The translations under genes and the position numbers were made by a program. A DNA stretch of 64,000 nucleotides from Modestobacter lapidis. GTDB lineage: Bacteria; Actinomycetota; Actinomycetes; Mycobacteriales; Geodermatophilaceae. The notes beneath the pieces were generated by a model. The model worked only from the letters and a program-made list of their open reading frames with translations. It was not told the origin of the DNA and searched no databases. Within the stretch, counting starts at the first letter, position 1; every line of letters starts with the position of its first letter. Location: positions 62,001 to 126,000 of the forward strand of contig JABAKE010000003.1 in the NCBI GenBank assembly GCA_019779905.1, written 5' to 3'. Positions 55,862-64,000 of the stretch are shown piece by piece.

Positions 55862-57184
55862 GTGACCCCCACGACGGACGCCGGCCGGATCGCTGCGCTC
55901 GTCGGCCTGCTGTTCGGCCTCGCCGGCATGGGCAGCGCGGCCGTCGCCGTCACCCTGCCGGCCATCGCCGCGGACCTCGACCTGACCACGGGCGGGGTCT
56001 CGTGGGTGATCAGCCTCTACGCGCTGATGCTCGCCGTCGCGACCGCCGTCTACGGTCGGGTCGCCGATCTGGCGGGCATCCGGCTGCCGCTGGTCGTGGG
56101 CGTGGGGCTGATGACCGCCGGTGCGGTGCTGGGCGCCTTCGCCCCGAGCTTCGAGGTGCTGCTGGCCGCCCGGCTCCTGCAGGGGACCGGCGCCGCCGCC
56201 GTCCCGGTGCTCGGCATGGCGATCGTCAGCGCCAAGTACGAGGGCGCGGTCCGTTCCACCGCCCTGGGCCGGGTCGCCGGGACGGCGGCCGCGGTGAGCG
56301 CGCTGGGGCCGCTCGCCGGCGGCCTGGTGGAGGACCTGTCCAGCTGGCGCGCGGTCGTGGCGCTGCCCGCGCTGGGGCTGCTGCTGGTCCCGGTCCTCTG
56401 GCGTTCGGTCCCGAGCACGGGAACCGGCGCGCGGCTGGACGTCCTCGGCGCAGTGCTCGTGGCGGCCACTGCCGCCGGGCTGGTGCTGCTGGTCCAGTCG
56501 CCCTCCTCGGGGGCGGTGATCGCCACCGTCGGCGCGCTGCTGCTCGGGCTGGGCGTACCCGCGGTCGCCGCGCAGGTCCGCCGTCGGCCCGAGGGCTTCC
56601 TGCCGAGAGCGGTGCTCCGCGAGCCGGTCGTGGTGCGCAGCGCCCTCGCCGCCTCCGCGGTCCCGGCGGCCTGGTTCGCGCTGCTCATCGCGGTGCCGGC
56701 CGTCCTCGCCGGGCAGGGCTGGACGCCGTTGCACATCGGGCTGGCCCTGGTGCCCAGCGCGGTCACCGGGTTCCTCGCGCCGCGGTTGTCCGGGCCGCTG
56801 ATCGCCCGGCTCGGGCCCGCCCGCTCGCTGGCGATGTCCGGGGTGACAGCGGCGCTGGCGCTCGTCGTCGCCGCCGCCGGCGCGGCCAGCGGCTCCGCTC
56901 CGGCGCTGGTGGTGGCCGTCGTCCTGGTGACCCTCGCCTTCGGGGTGGGCCAGCCCGCCCTCATGGCCGCGGTGGGGAGTGCCGTCCCGGCCGACGTCCG
57001 CGGGGTGGCCCTCGGCATCGCCACGCTGGTGTTCCTCGTCGGCGGCGGCGTCGGCTCGGCCGTGGTCGGCGGTGCGGGGGAGGTCCTCGGGCTCGACCGC
57101 AGTCTGCTGCTGCTCGCGCTGCTGCCGGTCGTCGGCGCGCTCGGCCTGGTGCGCGCCATCCGCCGGGAGCGGCTCACCTCCTGA
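55862..57184 (+). CDS. MFS transporter
   Basis: This 440-residue major facilitator has LFGLAGMGSAAVAVTLPAIAA in helix 1, the loop-2 block YGRVADLAGIRLPLVVGV (motif A-like), and RLLQGTGAAAVPVLGMAIVS. The length and helix pattern suggest 12 to 14 segments of the drug-exporter (DHA) type. The substrate is unknown. The GTG lies in a GC-rich stretch without a clear ribosome-binding site. Confidence 0.85.
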   Translation: MTPTTDAGRIAALVGLLFGLAGMGSAAVAVTLPAIAADLDLTTGGVSWVISLYALMLAVATAVYGRVADLAGIRLPLVVGVGLMTAGAVLGAFAPSFEVLLAARLLQGTGAAAVPVLGMAIVSAKYEGAVRSTALGRVAGTAAAVSALGPLAGGLVEDLSSWRAVVALPALGLLLVPVLWRSVPSTGTGARLDVLGAVLVAATAAGLVLLVQSPSSGAVIATVGALLLGLGVPAVAAQVRRRPEGFLPRAVLREPVVVRSALAASAVPAAWFALLIAVPAVLAGQGWTPLHIGLALVPSAVTGFLAPRLSGPLIARLGPARSLAMSGVTAALALVVAAAGAASGSAPALVVAVVLVTLAFGVGQPALMAAVGSAVPADVRGVALGIATLVFLVGGGVGSAVVGGAGEVLGLDRSLLLLALLPVVGALGLVRAIRRERLTS

Positions 57185-57228
57185 GCCGACCGGCGCGATG
57201 GGGCACCGGCGTCCGGCCGGCCCTCGGT

Positions 57229-57234
57229 TAGCGT
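57229..57234 (+). promoter_or_regulatory. Leaderless -10 of the S9 peptidase gene
   Basis: TAGCGT lies 6 nt before the ATG with no ribosome-binding site. Confidence 0.5.
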
Positions 57235-57240
57235 GCGCTC

Positions 57241-59337
57241 ATGCGGCCGACCGACCTGTCCCTGCTGCGCGTCCCCGGTGTGCCGGCGGTGTCCCCGGAC
57301 GGGCGCACCGCCGTCGTCGCCGTCACCCGGCTGGACCTGGTGGCCGACGAGTACCGCAGCCAGCTCTGGACGGTGCCCACCGACGCCACCGCGCCGGCGC
57401 GGCCGTTGACCTCCGGGCACACCGACAGCGCCCCGGCCTTCTCCCCGGACGGTCGCTGGCTGGCCTACCTGTCGGCCGAGCCGAAGGGCCGGCCGCAGGT
57501 GCACGTGCTGGCCGTGGGGGGAGGGTCCGCCCGGCGGCTGACCGACCACCACCTCGGCGCCGGTGCGCCGGTGTGGTCGCCCGACTCCCGCCGGCTGGCC
57601 TACACCGCGCGCCTGCCCGAGCCCGGCCGGTACGGCACCGACGAGGACGTCCCGGCATCGGCGGAGGCCCCCCGGCTGATCACCACGCTGAAGTACCGAC
57701 AGGACGCGCTGGGCTTCGGCACCGACCGCCGCAGCCACGTGTTCGTCGTCGACCTGCCCGGCGAGCTCGACGACGACGCGGCGCCCACACCGCAGCCGGT
57801 GCAGATCACCGACGGCGACGTGGACGACAGCGACGTCACGTGGAGCCCGGACGGCACCGAGCTGGCGTTCGTCTCCGCCCGGCACGAGCGCGCCGACGCC
57901 GATTTGGTCACCGACGTGTACGTGGTGCGCACCGACGGTTCGGAGCTGCGCCGGGTCACCGCGGGACGGTCGGGGTGCTTGCAACCGGCCTACGGCCCGG
58001 ACGGCGACACCCTGTACCTCACCGCGCAGCCCGACCTCGGACCCGCGGGCGTGGACTTCGTCGCCCGCAACGCCACGCTGTGCCGGGTGCCGGTCTCCGG
58101 CGGGGACCCGGTACCGGTGCTCGACCCGGAGGAGCACGACCGGGGGGACGAGACGCCCACGACCGTCGTCGCTGACGGGGCTGCCTTCTTCGGGGTCCAG
58201 CGGCGCGGCTCGGTGGAGCTGCTGCGGGTGCCGCTGGACGGCAGCGAGCCCGAGGAGCTGGTCGACGGGTCGTTCACCGTCCGCGGCGTCGGGGTCGGCG
58301 GTGGCGTGGTCGTGGCCACCGTCGCGCACGACCGCTCGGCCGGCGAGCTGATCGCGATCACGCCCGGCCGCCGGCGGCTGCTCACCCGCTTCGGCGCCCC
58401 GCTCCAGGCCACCGGCCGGCTGCACCGGATGCGCGAGCGGACGGCGACCGCCCCCGACGGCTACCCGGTGCACGGCTGGCTCACCACGCCGGCGGGGCCG
58501 GGGCCGCATCCGGTGCTGCTCACCGTGCACGGTGGCCCGTTCTCGCAGTACGGCTGGACCCTGTTCGACGAGACCCAGGCCTACGTCGAAGCCGGTTACG
58601 CGGTGCTGCAGTGCAACCCGCGGGGCTCGTCGGGTTACGGGCAGGCGCACGGGCGGGTCATCAAGGAGCACATGGGCGAGCTCGACGCGGCCGACGTGCT
58701 CGCCTTCCTCGACGACGCGCTGGCCGATCCCGTCCTCGACCCGTCCCGCGTGGGCTTGATGGGCGGGTCGTACGGCGGCTTCCTGACCACGCTGCTGCTG
58801 GGTCGCACCGACCGGTTCGCGGCCGGCATCAGCGAGCGGGCGTTCAACGATCCGGTGAGCTTCGTCGGTTCCTCGGACATCGGGTTCTACTTCGCCGACC
58901 AGTACGTGGGCACCGACCCGGTGCGGATCGCCGCGCAGTCGCCGCTGGCGCACGCGCACGAGATCACCACGCCGACCCTCGTCGTCCATTCGGAGGAGGA
59001 CTGGCGTTGCCCGCTGGAGCAGGGCACCCGGCTCTACGTCGAGCTCAAGCGCCGCGGCGTCCCCACCGAGTTGCTGCTGTTCCCGGGAGAGGGCCACGAG
59101 CTGTCCCGGTCCGGCCGGCCGAAGCACCGGCTGGCCCGGCTGGAGCACGTGCTGCGCTGGTGGGCCCGGTGGCTGCCCACCGCGCAGAACCCGTCGTCGG
59201 TGGGGGAGCTGACCGCCGGGCCGCCGGCCGGAGACGGTGCGGCGGACAGCGCAGGACCGGCCGAGGCCGCGGCCGTGGACGGCGAGCCGTCCGGACGGCG
59301 CGGCGAGATGCTCACCGTGCCGGCCACCCGGCTCTGA
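57241..59337 (+). CDS. S9 family prolyl oligopeptidase-type peptidase
   Basis: The 698-residue protein has an N-terminal beta-propeller (repeated PAFSPDGRWLAYLSAE-like blades) and a C-terminal alpha/beta-hydrolase domain with catalytic Ser510 (GGSYGGFL), Asp587 (EEDWRCPLEQG) and His619 (GEGHELS). LTVHGGPFSQYGW is the oxyanion region. This is the acylaminoacyl-peptidase-like cytoplasmic type that trims short peptides. The C-terminal ~50 residues are a low-complexity tail. Confidence 0.93.
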   Translation: MRPTDLSLLRVPGVPAVSPDGRTAVVAVTRLDLVADEYRSQLWTVPTDATAPARPLTSGHTDSAPAFSPDGRWLAYLSAEPKGRPQVHVLAVGGGSARRLTDHHLGAGAPVWSPDSRRLAYTARLPEPGRYGTDEDVPASAEAPRLITTLKYRQDALGFGTDRRSHVFVVDLPGELDDDAAPTPQPVQITDGDVDDSDVTWSPDGTELAFVSARHERADADLVTDVYVVRTDGSELRRVTAGRSGCLQPAYGPDGDTLYLTAQPDLGPAGVDFVARNATLCRVPVSGGDPVPVLDPEEHDRGDETPTTVVADGAAFFGVQRRGSVELLRVPLDGSEPEELVDGSFTVRGVGVGGGVVVATVAHDRSAGELIAITPGRRRLLTRFGAPLQATGRLHRMRERTATAPDGYPVHGWLTTPAGPGPHPVLLTVHGGPFSQYGWTLFDETQAYVEAGYAVLQCNPRGSSGYGQAHGRVIKEHMGELDAADVLAFLDDALADPVLDPSRVGLMGGSYGGFLTTLLLGRTDRFAAGISERAFNDPVSFVGSSDIGFYFADQYVGTDPVRIAAQSPLAHAHEITTPTLVVHSEEDWRCPLEQGTRLYVELKRRGVPTELLLFPGEGHELSRSGRPKHRLARLEHVLRWWARWLPTAQNPSSVGELTAGPPAGDGAADSAGPAEAAAVDGEPSGRRGEMLTVPATRL

Positions 59338-59365
59338 AGCCGACGATCGAGAGGGAGGAGGACAG

Positions 59366-60580
59366 GTGGTCACACGACGGGTACCGCGCTGGTCCGAGCT
59401 GTCGGAGCTGATCCGGCCACGGGTGCTGCCCGGCGACGCGACCGACCGGCGGCTGGGCCGGGCGGCCACCATCGGGGACCTGCGGGACCTGGCCCGGCGC
59501 ACGGTGCCGCGGGCGGTGTTCGACTACACCGACGGCGCGGCCGGCGCCGAGATCAGCCTGCGCCGGTCCCGGGAGGCGTTCGCCCGGGTCGAGTTCCGGC
59601 CCAGCGTGCTGCGTGACGTCTCGGTCGTCGACACCGGCACGACCCTGCTGGGCCGGCCGTCCCCGGTCCCGTTCGTGCTCGCACCGACCGGGTTCACCCG
59701 GCTGATGCACACCGCGGGGGAGCCCGCGGTGGCCCGGGTGGCCGAGCGGGTCGGGCTGCCGTACGGGCTGTCCACCATGGGCACGACGTCGCTGGAGGAC
59801 CTGGCCGCGGCAGCGCCGGGCGCCCGCCGGTGGTTCCAGCTCTACCTGTGGCGCGACCGGGCGGCCAGCGCCGACCTGGTCGAGCGGGCCCGGGCAGCCG
59901 GCTACGAGGCGCTGGTGCTCACCGTGGACACCCCGGTGGCCGGGCCCCGGCTGCGCGACGTCCGCAACGGGTTCACCATCCCGCCGGCGCTCTCGCTGCG
60001 CACGATGGCCAACGCCGCGGTGCACCCGCGCTGGTGGATCGACCTGCTGACCACCCCGCCGCTGGAGTTCGCGTCGCTGAACTCGTGGGGTGGCACCGTC
60101 GCCGAGCTCGCCGACCGGGTGTTCGAGCCGGCCGCCACGCTGGCCGACCTGGCCGACCTGCGGGCCACGTGGCCCGGGAAGCTGGTGGTCAAGGGCGTGC
60201 AGACCGCCGAGGACGCCCGGGCGGTGGTGGACGCCGGCGCGGACGCCGTCGTCGTCTCCAACCACGGCGGCCGACAGCTGGACCGGGCACCGACGCCGCT
60301 GGAGGAGCTGCCGCACGTGGTGCGGGCCGTCGACGGGCGGGCCGAGGTGTACCTGGACGGCGGGGTGCTGGAGGGCGCGGACATCGTCGCCGCCGTCGCC
60401 TCCGGGGCGCAGGGGGTGCTGGTCGGCCGGGCCTACCTCTACGGGCTGATGGCCGGTGGGGAGCGCGGCGTCCAGCGGGCGGTCAACCTGCTGTCCGCGG
60501 AGGTGGCCCGCACGCTGGCCCTGCTCGGCGTCCCGTCGGTGGCGGAACTGACGCCGGACCGAGTGCGACTGCGACCGTGA
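59366..60580 (+). CDS. lldD: FMN-dependent L-lactate dehydrogenase (LldD2-type)
   Basis: This 404-residue alpha-hydroxy-acid dehydrogenase barrel has FDYTDGAAGAEIS, RRWFQLYLWRDR, VKGVQTAEDARAVVDAGAD and the catalytic His in SNHGGRQLDRAPTPLEELPH. Blocks such as APTGFTRLMHT and RNGFTIPPALSLRT are almost identical to M. tuberculosis LldD2 as I recall it. It oxidises L-lactate to pyruvate, passing electrons to the respiratory chain. The GTG at 59366 follows a GGGAGGAGG site. Confidence 0.93.
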   Translation: MVTRRVPRWSELSELIRPRVLPGDATDRRLGRAATIGDLRDLARRTVPRAVFDYTDGAAGAEISLRRSREAFARVEFRPSVLRDVSVVDTGTTLLGRPSPVPFVLAPTGFTRLMHTAGEPAVARVAERVGLPYGLSTMGTTSLEDLAAAAPGARRWFQLYLWRDRAASADLVERARAAGYEALVLTVDTPVAGPRLRDVRNGFTIPPALSLRTMANAAVHPRWWIDLLTTPPLEFASLNSWGGTVAELADRVFEPAATLADLADLRATWPGKLVVKGVQTAEDARAVVDAGADAVVVSNHGGRQLDRAPTPLEELPHVVRAVDGRAEVYLDGGVLEGADIVAAVASGAQGVLVGRAYLYGLMAGGERGVQRAVNLLSAEVARTLALLGVPSVAELTPDRVRLRP

Positions 60581-60600
60581 TCATCCGGCCGGCCGTGTCC

Positions 60601-60606
60601 TAGGGT
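60601..60606 (+). promoter_or_regulatory. Leaderless -10 of the acetamidase gene
   Basis: TAGGGT lies 6 nt before the ATG at 60613. Confidence 0.5.
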
Positions 60607-60612
60607 GCCGCC

Positions 60613-61626
60613 ATGGACGTCGTGGAGGTCGTTCCCTCGCATCTGCAGTACGCGTTCACCTTCGGTGGCGTCGCGCCGCTGCGCCGGGTCACCCCCGGCA
60701 CCGCGCTGCGGCTGTGGTCGGACGACGCGTTCTCCGGTGCCCTCCGCTCGGCCACCGACCTGTCCAGCGAGAAGGTCGACCTGCGCTACGTGAACCCGCA
60801 GACCGGCCCGTTCTGGGTCGAGGGCGCCGAGCCCGGTGACACCCTCGCGCTGCACTTCGTCGCGATGGAGCCGGCCCGCGACTGGGGTGCGTCCGCGGCG
60901 ATCCCGTTCTTCGGTGGGCTCACCGGCACCGACCGGACGGCGACGCTGCAGGAGCCGCTGCCGGACACCACGTGGATCTACGAGCTGGACCGGGCGCGGA
61001 ACACGGTCACGTTCGTGGCCCGGCACAGCGACCTGAGCATCGAGCTGCCGGTGGAGCCGATGCTCGGCACGGTCGGCGTCGCGCCGGCCGGCAACGAGGT
61101 GCGCAGCTCGCTGGTGCCCGACGCCTTCGGCGGCAACATGGACACCCCGCAGATGCGCCCCGGCTCGACGTGCTTCCTGCGGGTCAACGTGGCGGGCGCG
61201 CTGTTCTCCCTCGGTGACGGCCACTACCGCCAGGGCGAGGGAGAGGCCTGCGGCACCGCGGTCGAGGGCGCGATGACCACGACGGTCATCGTCGAGCTGG
61301 TCAAGGGCGGCGACTCCGCCGGCGGACCGGCCTGGCCCCGGATCGAGGACGACACGCACTGGATGACCGTCGGGTCCAGCCGGCCGCTGGAGGACGCCTG
61401 GCGGATCGGCCAGACCCAGCTGGTGCGCTGGTTCCAGGAGCTGTACGGCCTGCACGCGATGGACGCCTACCAGCTGCTCTCGCAGATCGTCGAGGTGCCG
61501 ATCGCCAACGTCGTCGACGCGAACTACTCCGCCGTCGTGAAGGCCCGCAAGTCGCTGCTGCCGGGGGCTTCGGCCTACGGCGGCCTGCACGACGACCTGC
61601 GGCGCCGCGCCGCCACCCTGCGCTGA
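60613..61626 (+). CDS. Acetamidase/formamidase family protein
   Basis: The 337-residue protein has WVEGAEPGDTLALHFVAMEP, VRSSLVPDAFGGNMDTPQMR, LFSLGDGHYRQGEGEACGTA and TAVEGAMTTTVIVELV, the FmdA/AmdA pattern. Conserved Asp, His and Glu residues in GNMDTP and GDGHxxQGEGE coordinate a metal. It hydrolyses a small amide to ammonia and an acid; the substrate here is unknown. Its last codons seed a short tandem repeat before the SDR gene. Confidence 0.9.
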   Translation: MDVVEVVPSHLQYAFTFGGVAPLRRVTPGTALRLWSDDAFSGALRSATDLSSEKVDLRYVNPQTGPFWVEGAEPGDTLALHFVAMEPARDWGASAAIPFFGGLTGTDRTATLQEPLPDTTWIYELDRARNTVTFVARHSDLSIELPVEPMLGTVGVAPAGNEVRSSLVPDAFGGNMDTPQMRPGSTCFLRVNVAGALFSLGDGHYRQGEGEACGTAVEGAMTTTVIVELVKGGDSAGGPAWPRIEDDTHWMTVGSSRPLEDAWRIGQTQLVRWFQELYGLHAMDAYQLLSQIVEVPIANVVDANYSAVVKARKSLLPGASAYGGLHDDLRRRAATLR

Positions 61627-61680
61627 CCCCACCCTGCGCCGCCCCACCCTGCGCCGACCCACCCCGCGCCGACCCACCCG
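61613..61680 (+). repeat. 15-bp tandem repeat, about 4.5 units
   Basis: Units of CCCCACCCTGCGCCG follow one another between two genes. The first imperfect unit is the end of the acetamidase gene itself, including its TGA, so the array arose by copying the 3' end of that gene. Confidence 0.85.
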
Positions 61681-61692
61681 GAAGGAACCTCC

Positions 61693-62442
61693 GTGGACCT
61701 GCAGCTGACCGGCTCCCGCGTGCTCGTGACCGGGGGTACCCGCGGCATCGGCCGCGCGATCGTCGAGGCGTTCGCCGCCGAGGGCGCCGCCGTCGAGTTC
61801 TGCGCCCGCAGCGCGGACGTCTGTGCCACCACCGCGGCCGCTGTCGGTGACCGGGTCACCGGGACGGCGGTCGACGTCGGGAATGCCGCCGCGCTGGCCG
61901 GGTGGGTCGAGGCGGCCGCCGGCCGGCTGGGTGGGATCGACGCGGTGGTCTCGAACGTCAGCGCGCTGGCGATCGGGGACGGCGAGGAGAACTGGCGCGC
62001 GTCCTTCGAGGTCGACCTCATGGGCACGGTGCGGCTCGTGACCGCGGCGCTGCCGCACCTGATCGAGAGCCGCGGGTCGATCGTGGCCATCTCCAGCGTC
62101 TCCGGCCGGGAGATCGACTTCACCGCCGGCCCGTACGGTGTGATGAAGGCCGCGATCGTGCACTACGTGCAGGGGCTGGCGTACCAGCTGGCCGCGACCG
62201 GGGTCCGGGCGAACACCGTCTCGCCGGGCAACACGTACTTCGAGGGCGGTGTCTGGCACCAGATCCAGACCGGTCAGCCGCAGTTGTACGCCGATTCCCT
62301 GGCGCTGAACCCGACCGGCCGGATGGGCACGCCGGCGGAGATGGCCCGGGCGGTGGTGTTCCTCTCCAGCCCGGTGTCCAGCTTCACCACCGGCACGAAC
62401 CTGGTGGTGGACGGCGCGCTGACGAGGGGCGTGCAGCTGTGA
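61693..62442 (+). CDS. Short-chain dehydrogenase/reductase
   Basis: This 249-residue classical SDR has the NAD(P) motif TGGTRGIGRAIVEAF (about 13-27), the stabilising SNVSAL in place of NNAG, and the catalytic Ser in ISSVSG with Tyr148 and Lys152 (YGVMK). The C-terminus carries the common VDGALTRG. The substrate is unknown. AAGGA precedes the GTG start. Confidence 0.9.
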   Translation: MDLQLTGSRVLVTGGTRGIGRAIVEAFAAEGAAVEFCARSADVCATTAAAVGDRVTGTAVDVGNAAALAGWVEAAAGRLGGIDAVVSNVSALAIGDGEENWRASFEVDLMGTVRLVTAALPHLIESRGSIVAISSVSGREIDFTAGPYGVMKAAIVHYVQGLAYQLAATGVRANTVSPGNTYFEGGVWHQIQTGQPQLYADSLALNPTGRMGTPAEMARAVVFLSSPVSSFTTGTNLVVDGALTRGVQL

Positions 62443-62513
62443 GCTGAGTTGCCGCGGTCCGGGGGAAGATCACTTCCGGCGCTCGACGGGGCCCATCCGG
62501 GATCGCCTGTCGA

Positions 62514-62519
62514 TAGGGT
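62514..62519 (+). promoter_or_regulatory. Probable -10 of the DUF4178 operon promoter
   Basis: TAGGGT lies 34 nt before the DUF4178 ATG and upstream of a GGAAG ribosome-binding site, giving a leader of about 28 nt. Confidence 0.45.
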
Positions 62520-62553
62520 TCCTGCTTCGCGCACACCAGACCGGAAGTAGCCG

Positions 62554-63150
62554 ATGCCCGAACTGCTGTTCGTCCTCCTGCTGGTCGCCCTCGTCGTGGC
62601 GGTGGTGGTCGCCGTTCGCGCCCGGCGGCGAGCTGCGCCGTCCCGGACGCCCCGCGTCGATCCGCTGGCCGACCAGCCCGCCGACTGGGACCCGCATGCC
62701 ATCGGCGTCGGAGACGTGATCACCTACGCCGGCATCGACCACGTCGTCCGCGGGACGATCGCGCTGAGCGAGGGCGGGATGACCTGGCGCGAGCACCTGC
62801 TCGACGGGTCGACCGGTCGCCGGTGGCTCAGCGTCGAGGACGACGAGGGCGACCTGGAACTGACCCTGTGGATGCGCCGGGAGGGCACCGGCCTCACCCC
62901 GGACGGCGACGTCATCCTCGACGACCGGGTGCACCGCCGCATCGAACGCGGCCGCGCCACCTACACCGCCGAGGGCACCACGGGCACCCCGCCCACCGGG
63001 ACCATGGACTACGCCGACTACGCGACGGCCGACCGCACCGGCCTCCTGGCCTTCGAACGCTGGGCCGACACCCAGTCCTGGGAGGTCTCCACCGGCCGGG
63101 TGGTCACGCCGGCCGAGCTGACCGTCTACCACTCGGCGCCCGGCGCATGA
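62554..63150 (+). CDS. DUF4178 domain membrane-anchored protein
   Basis: The 198-residue protein has one N-terminal membrane helix (LLFVLLLVALVVAVVVAV) and a beta-rich domain (GVGDVITYAGIDHVVRGTIA, WREHLLDGSTGRRWLSVEDD, WWxE-like RWADTQSWEVSTG) of the DUF4178 type. The first gene of a coupled operon, it overlaps the next by ATGA. Family members cluster with DUF2617, DUF4247, DUF350 and polyamine aminopropyltransferase genes. The function is unknown. Confidence 0.88.
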   Translation: MPELLFVLLLVALVVAVVVAVRARRRAAPSRTPRVDPLADQPADWDPHAIGVGDVITYAGIDHVVRGTIALSEGGMTWREHLLDGSTGRRWLSVEDDEGDLELTLWMRREGTGLTPDGDVILDDRVHRRIERGRATYTAEGTTGTPPTGTMDYADYATADRTGLLAFERWADTQSWEVSTGRVVTPAELTVYHSAPGA

Positions 63151-63659
63151 CCGTCCATCTCCTGGACGTGACGCCGCGGGACGTCGCCGCTGACGCTCTC
63201 GGTCTGCTGCTGGATGCGCCCGCCCCCGAACCGCTGGCCGAGCTCGTGCTGCGCGACGGTCGCGGCGGGGTCCTGGTGCTCGGTGTCCTCGGTGCCTCGC
63301 ACGTCGTGACCGCCACGACACCCGGTCACCGGCTGACCGAGCAGGTCTCCTGCGATGCCGTCGCCGCGGGAGGACAGCGGCTGCCGGCCAGCGCCCGATC
63401 GGGGGGCTACGAGATGTCCGCGACGATCACCTCCCTCCCCGCGGCGGACCTGGACGCCTCCGCCGCCCGGTTGCGCGCCCGCGCCCGGAGTGGAGCCGAC
63501 TGGCTGTGCGGCACGTTCCCCGGCGCCAGCAGCGCGCTCACCGCGCTCACGGCCGGCCCGTTGCCGTCGGGCGGCTGGACCTGGTCGACCTGGCACCTCT
63601 ACCCCGGCCCGCAGACCGGTGACCTGGTCGCCACCACCAGCCGGTGGTCGCCGTCGTGA
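63147..63659 (+). CDS. DUF2617 family protein
   Basis: This 170-residue soluble protein begins TVHLLDVTPRDVAADALGLL and ends TWSTWHLYPGPQTGDLVATT, the DUF2617 pattern. It overlaps both neighbours by 4 nt, so it is translated with DUF4178 and DUF4247 proteins. The function is unknown. Confidence 0.85.
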   Translation: MTVHLLDVTPRDVAADALGLLLDAPAPEPLAELVLRDGRGGVLVLGVLGASHVVTATTPGHRLTEQVSCDAVAAGGQRLPASARSGGYEMSATITSLPAADLDASAARLRARARSGADWLCGTFPGASSALTALTAGPLPSGGWTWSTWHLYPGPQTGDLVATTSRWSPS

Positions 63660-64000
63660 GCCGCGCGCACCGACCGGGGGGCATCGCGGCCGCCCTGTTC
63701 ACCGCTCTGCTCCTGCTGACCGGTTGCGGCGCAGGCAACGACGTCCGCGGTTTCCTGGACGACACGTACGAGCTGACCGACAACAGCGGCGACTCCCGGA
63801 CCTACGCGTCCCCGGATCCCGTGGGCACCACGGCGACCGCGATCGTCGACGCGGCCCGGCCGGCCGAACGTCAGGCCGACGGCGGTAGCGAGTACCTCCG
63901 CTACGACGACGACATCGTCATCGTCAGCGCCGCCCCGGATGGCAGCACCGTCCGCATGGAGGACCTCGACGACCGCTACCGCAGCGGCTTCTACGCCTTC
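63656..64000 (+). CDS. DUF4247 lipoprotein, 5' part
   Basis: The visible 115 codons encode a lipoprotein signal (LFTALLLLTGCGAGNDV, lipidated Cys24), then a DUF4247-type domain (IVDAARPAERQADGGSEYLRY, DIVIVSAAPDGSTVRMEDLD). The reading frame continues past the window end. The GTG overlaps the DUF2617 stop. Confidence 0.82.
   Translation, partial: MSRAHRPGGIAAALFTALLLLTGCGAGNDVRGFLDDTYELTDNSGDSRTYASPDPVGTTATAIVDAARPAERQADGGSEYLRYDDDIVIVSAAPDGSTVRMEDLDDRYRSGFYAF

Noticed and set aside
56050-59502. Antisense open frame of more than 1100 codons across the MFS and S9 peptidase genes
   Set aside because: High GC makes antisense frames open by chance. The sense frames hold complete, recognisable proteins.

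Overview
The window is 64 kb of very GC-rich, densely coding bacterial chromosome and reads as core genome of an actinobacterium. GTG starts, GTGA/ATGA gene overlaps, two HrdB-type sigma factors, DUF3039/DUF3099/DUF4193/DUF3710/DUF3159/DUF3000 family proteins, a lactate dehydrogenase very close to mycobacterial LldD2, and a coproporphyrin-type heme pathway all point there. The mix of trehalose synthesis (TreXYZ), split LigD and HrdB-like sigma factors suggests a Geodermatophilaceae-type lineage (Blastococcus, Modestobacter, Geodermatophilus), but that family placement is inference. No phage, integrase, IS element, CRISPR array, rRNA or complete tRNA was found.

Layout. 1-1472: 3' part of an acyl-CoA synthetase (NDP-forming) family gene. 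1528-14760: sigB, dtd, small conserved genes, BrkB and VanW envelope proteins, a zinc-finger protein, sigA, ppgK, an inositol monophosphatase and a Cei-like envelope protein. As I remember it, this parallels the M. tuberculosis Rv2700-Rv2710 block. 14887-25977: phosphotransferase, DUF4193, dut, DUF3710, an OB-fold protein, DUF3159, two TrkA-type K+ regulators divergent from a KimA-like K+ permease, and a TRAM-domain RNA methyltransferase. 26076-36703: dxs with a thiamine-binding protein, an RNase D-like gene, DUF3000, then hemE-hemY-eamA-hemQ and msrB. 36946-40002: cold-shock protein, small membrane proteins and a luciferase-like monooxygenase. 40025-43782: LigD polymerase and ATP-dependent ligase as separate genes flanking a lipoprotein peptidase. 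43791-51914: reductase, treZ, rpf, treY, treX. 52118-64000: uvrB, terC, MFS, S9 peptidase, lldD, acetamidase, SDR, and a DUF4178-DUF2617-DUF4247 operon that runs off the end.

Regulation is unusually readable. A c-di-AMP (ydaO/yuaA) riboswitch precedes the Rpf/LysM cell-wall gene, and a Mn2+ (yybP-ykoY) riboswitch precedes terC. A SigH/SigR-like promoter lies upstream of sigB. About a dozen genes have a TANNNT-like hexamer 6-8 nt before the start codon, the mark of leaderless transcription. A family of ~55-nt hairpin repeats sits just after stop codons; two copies have been absorbed into coding sequence, at the C-terminus of the DUF3159 protein and the N-terminus of the RNA methyltransferase.

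Functional themes are potassium and osmotic balance (KimA, TrkA pair, c-di-AMP riboswitch, glycogen-to-trehalose genes), DNA repair (UvrB, LigD parts, HhH-GPD protein), heme synthesis, and transcription by principal sigma factors. This fits a desiccation- and radiation-exposed soil or stone actinobacterium.
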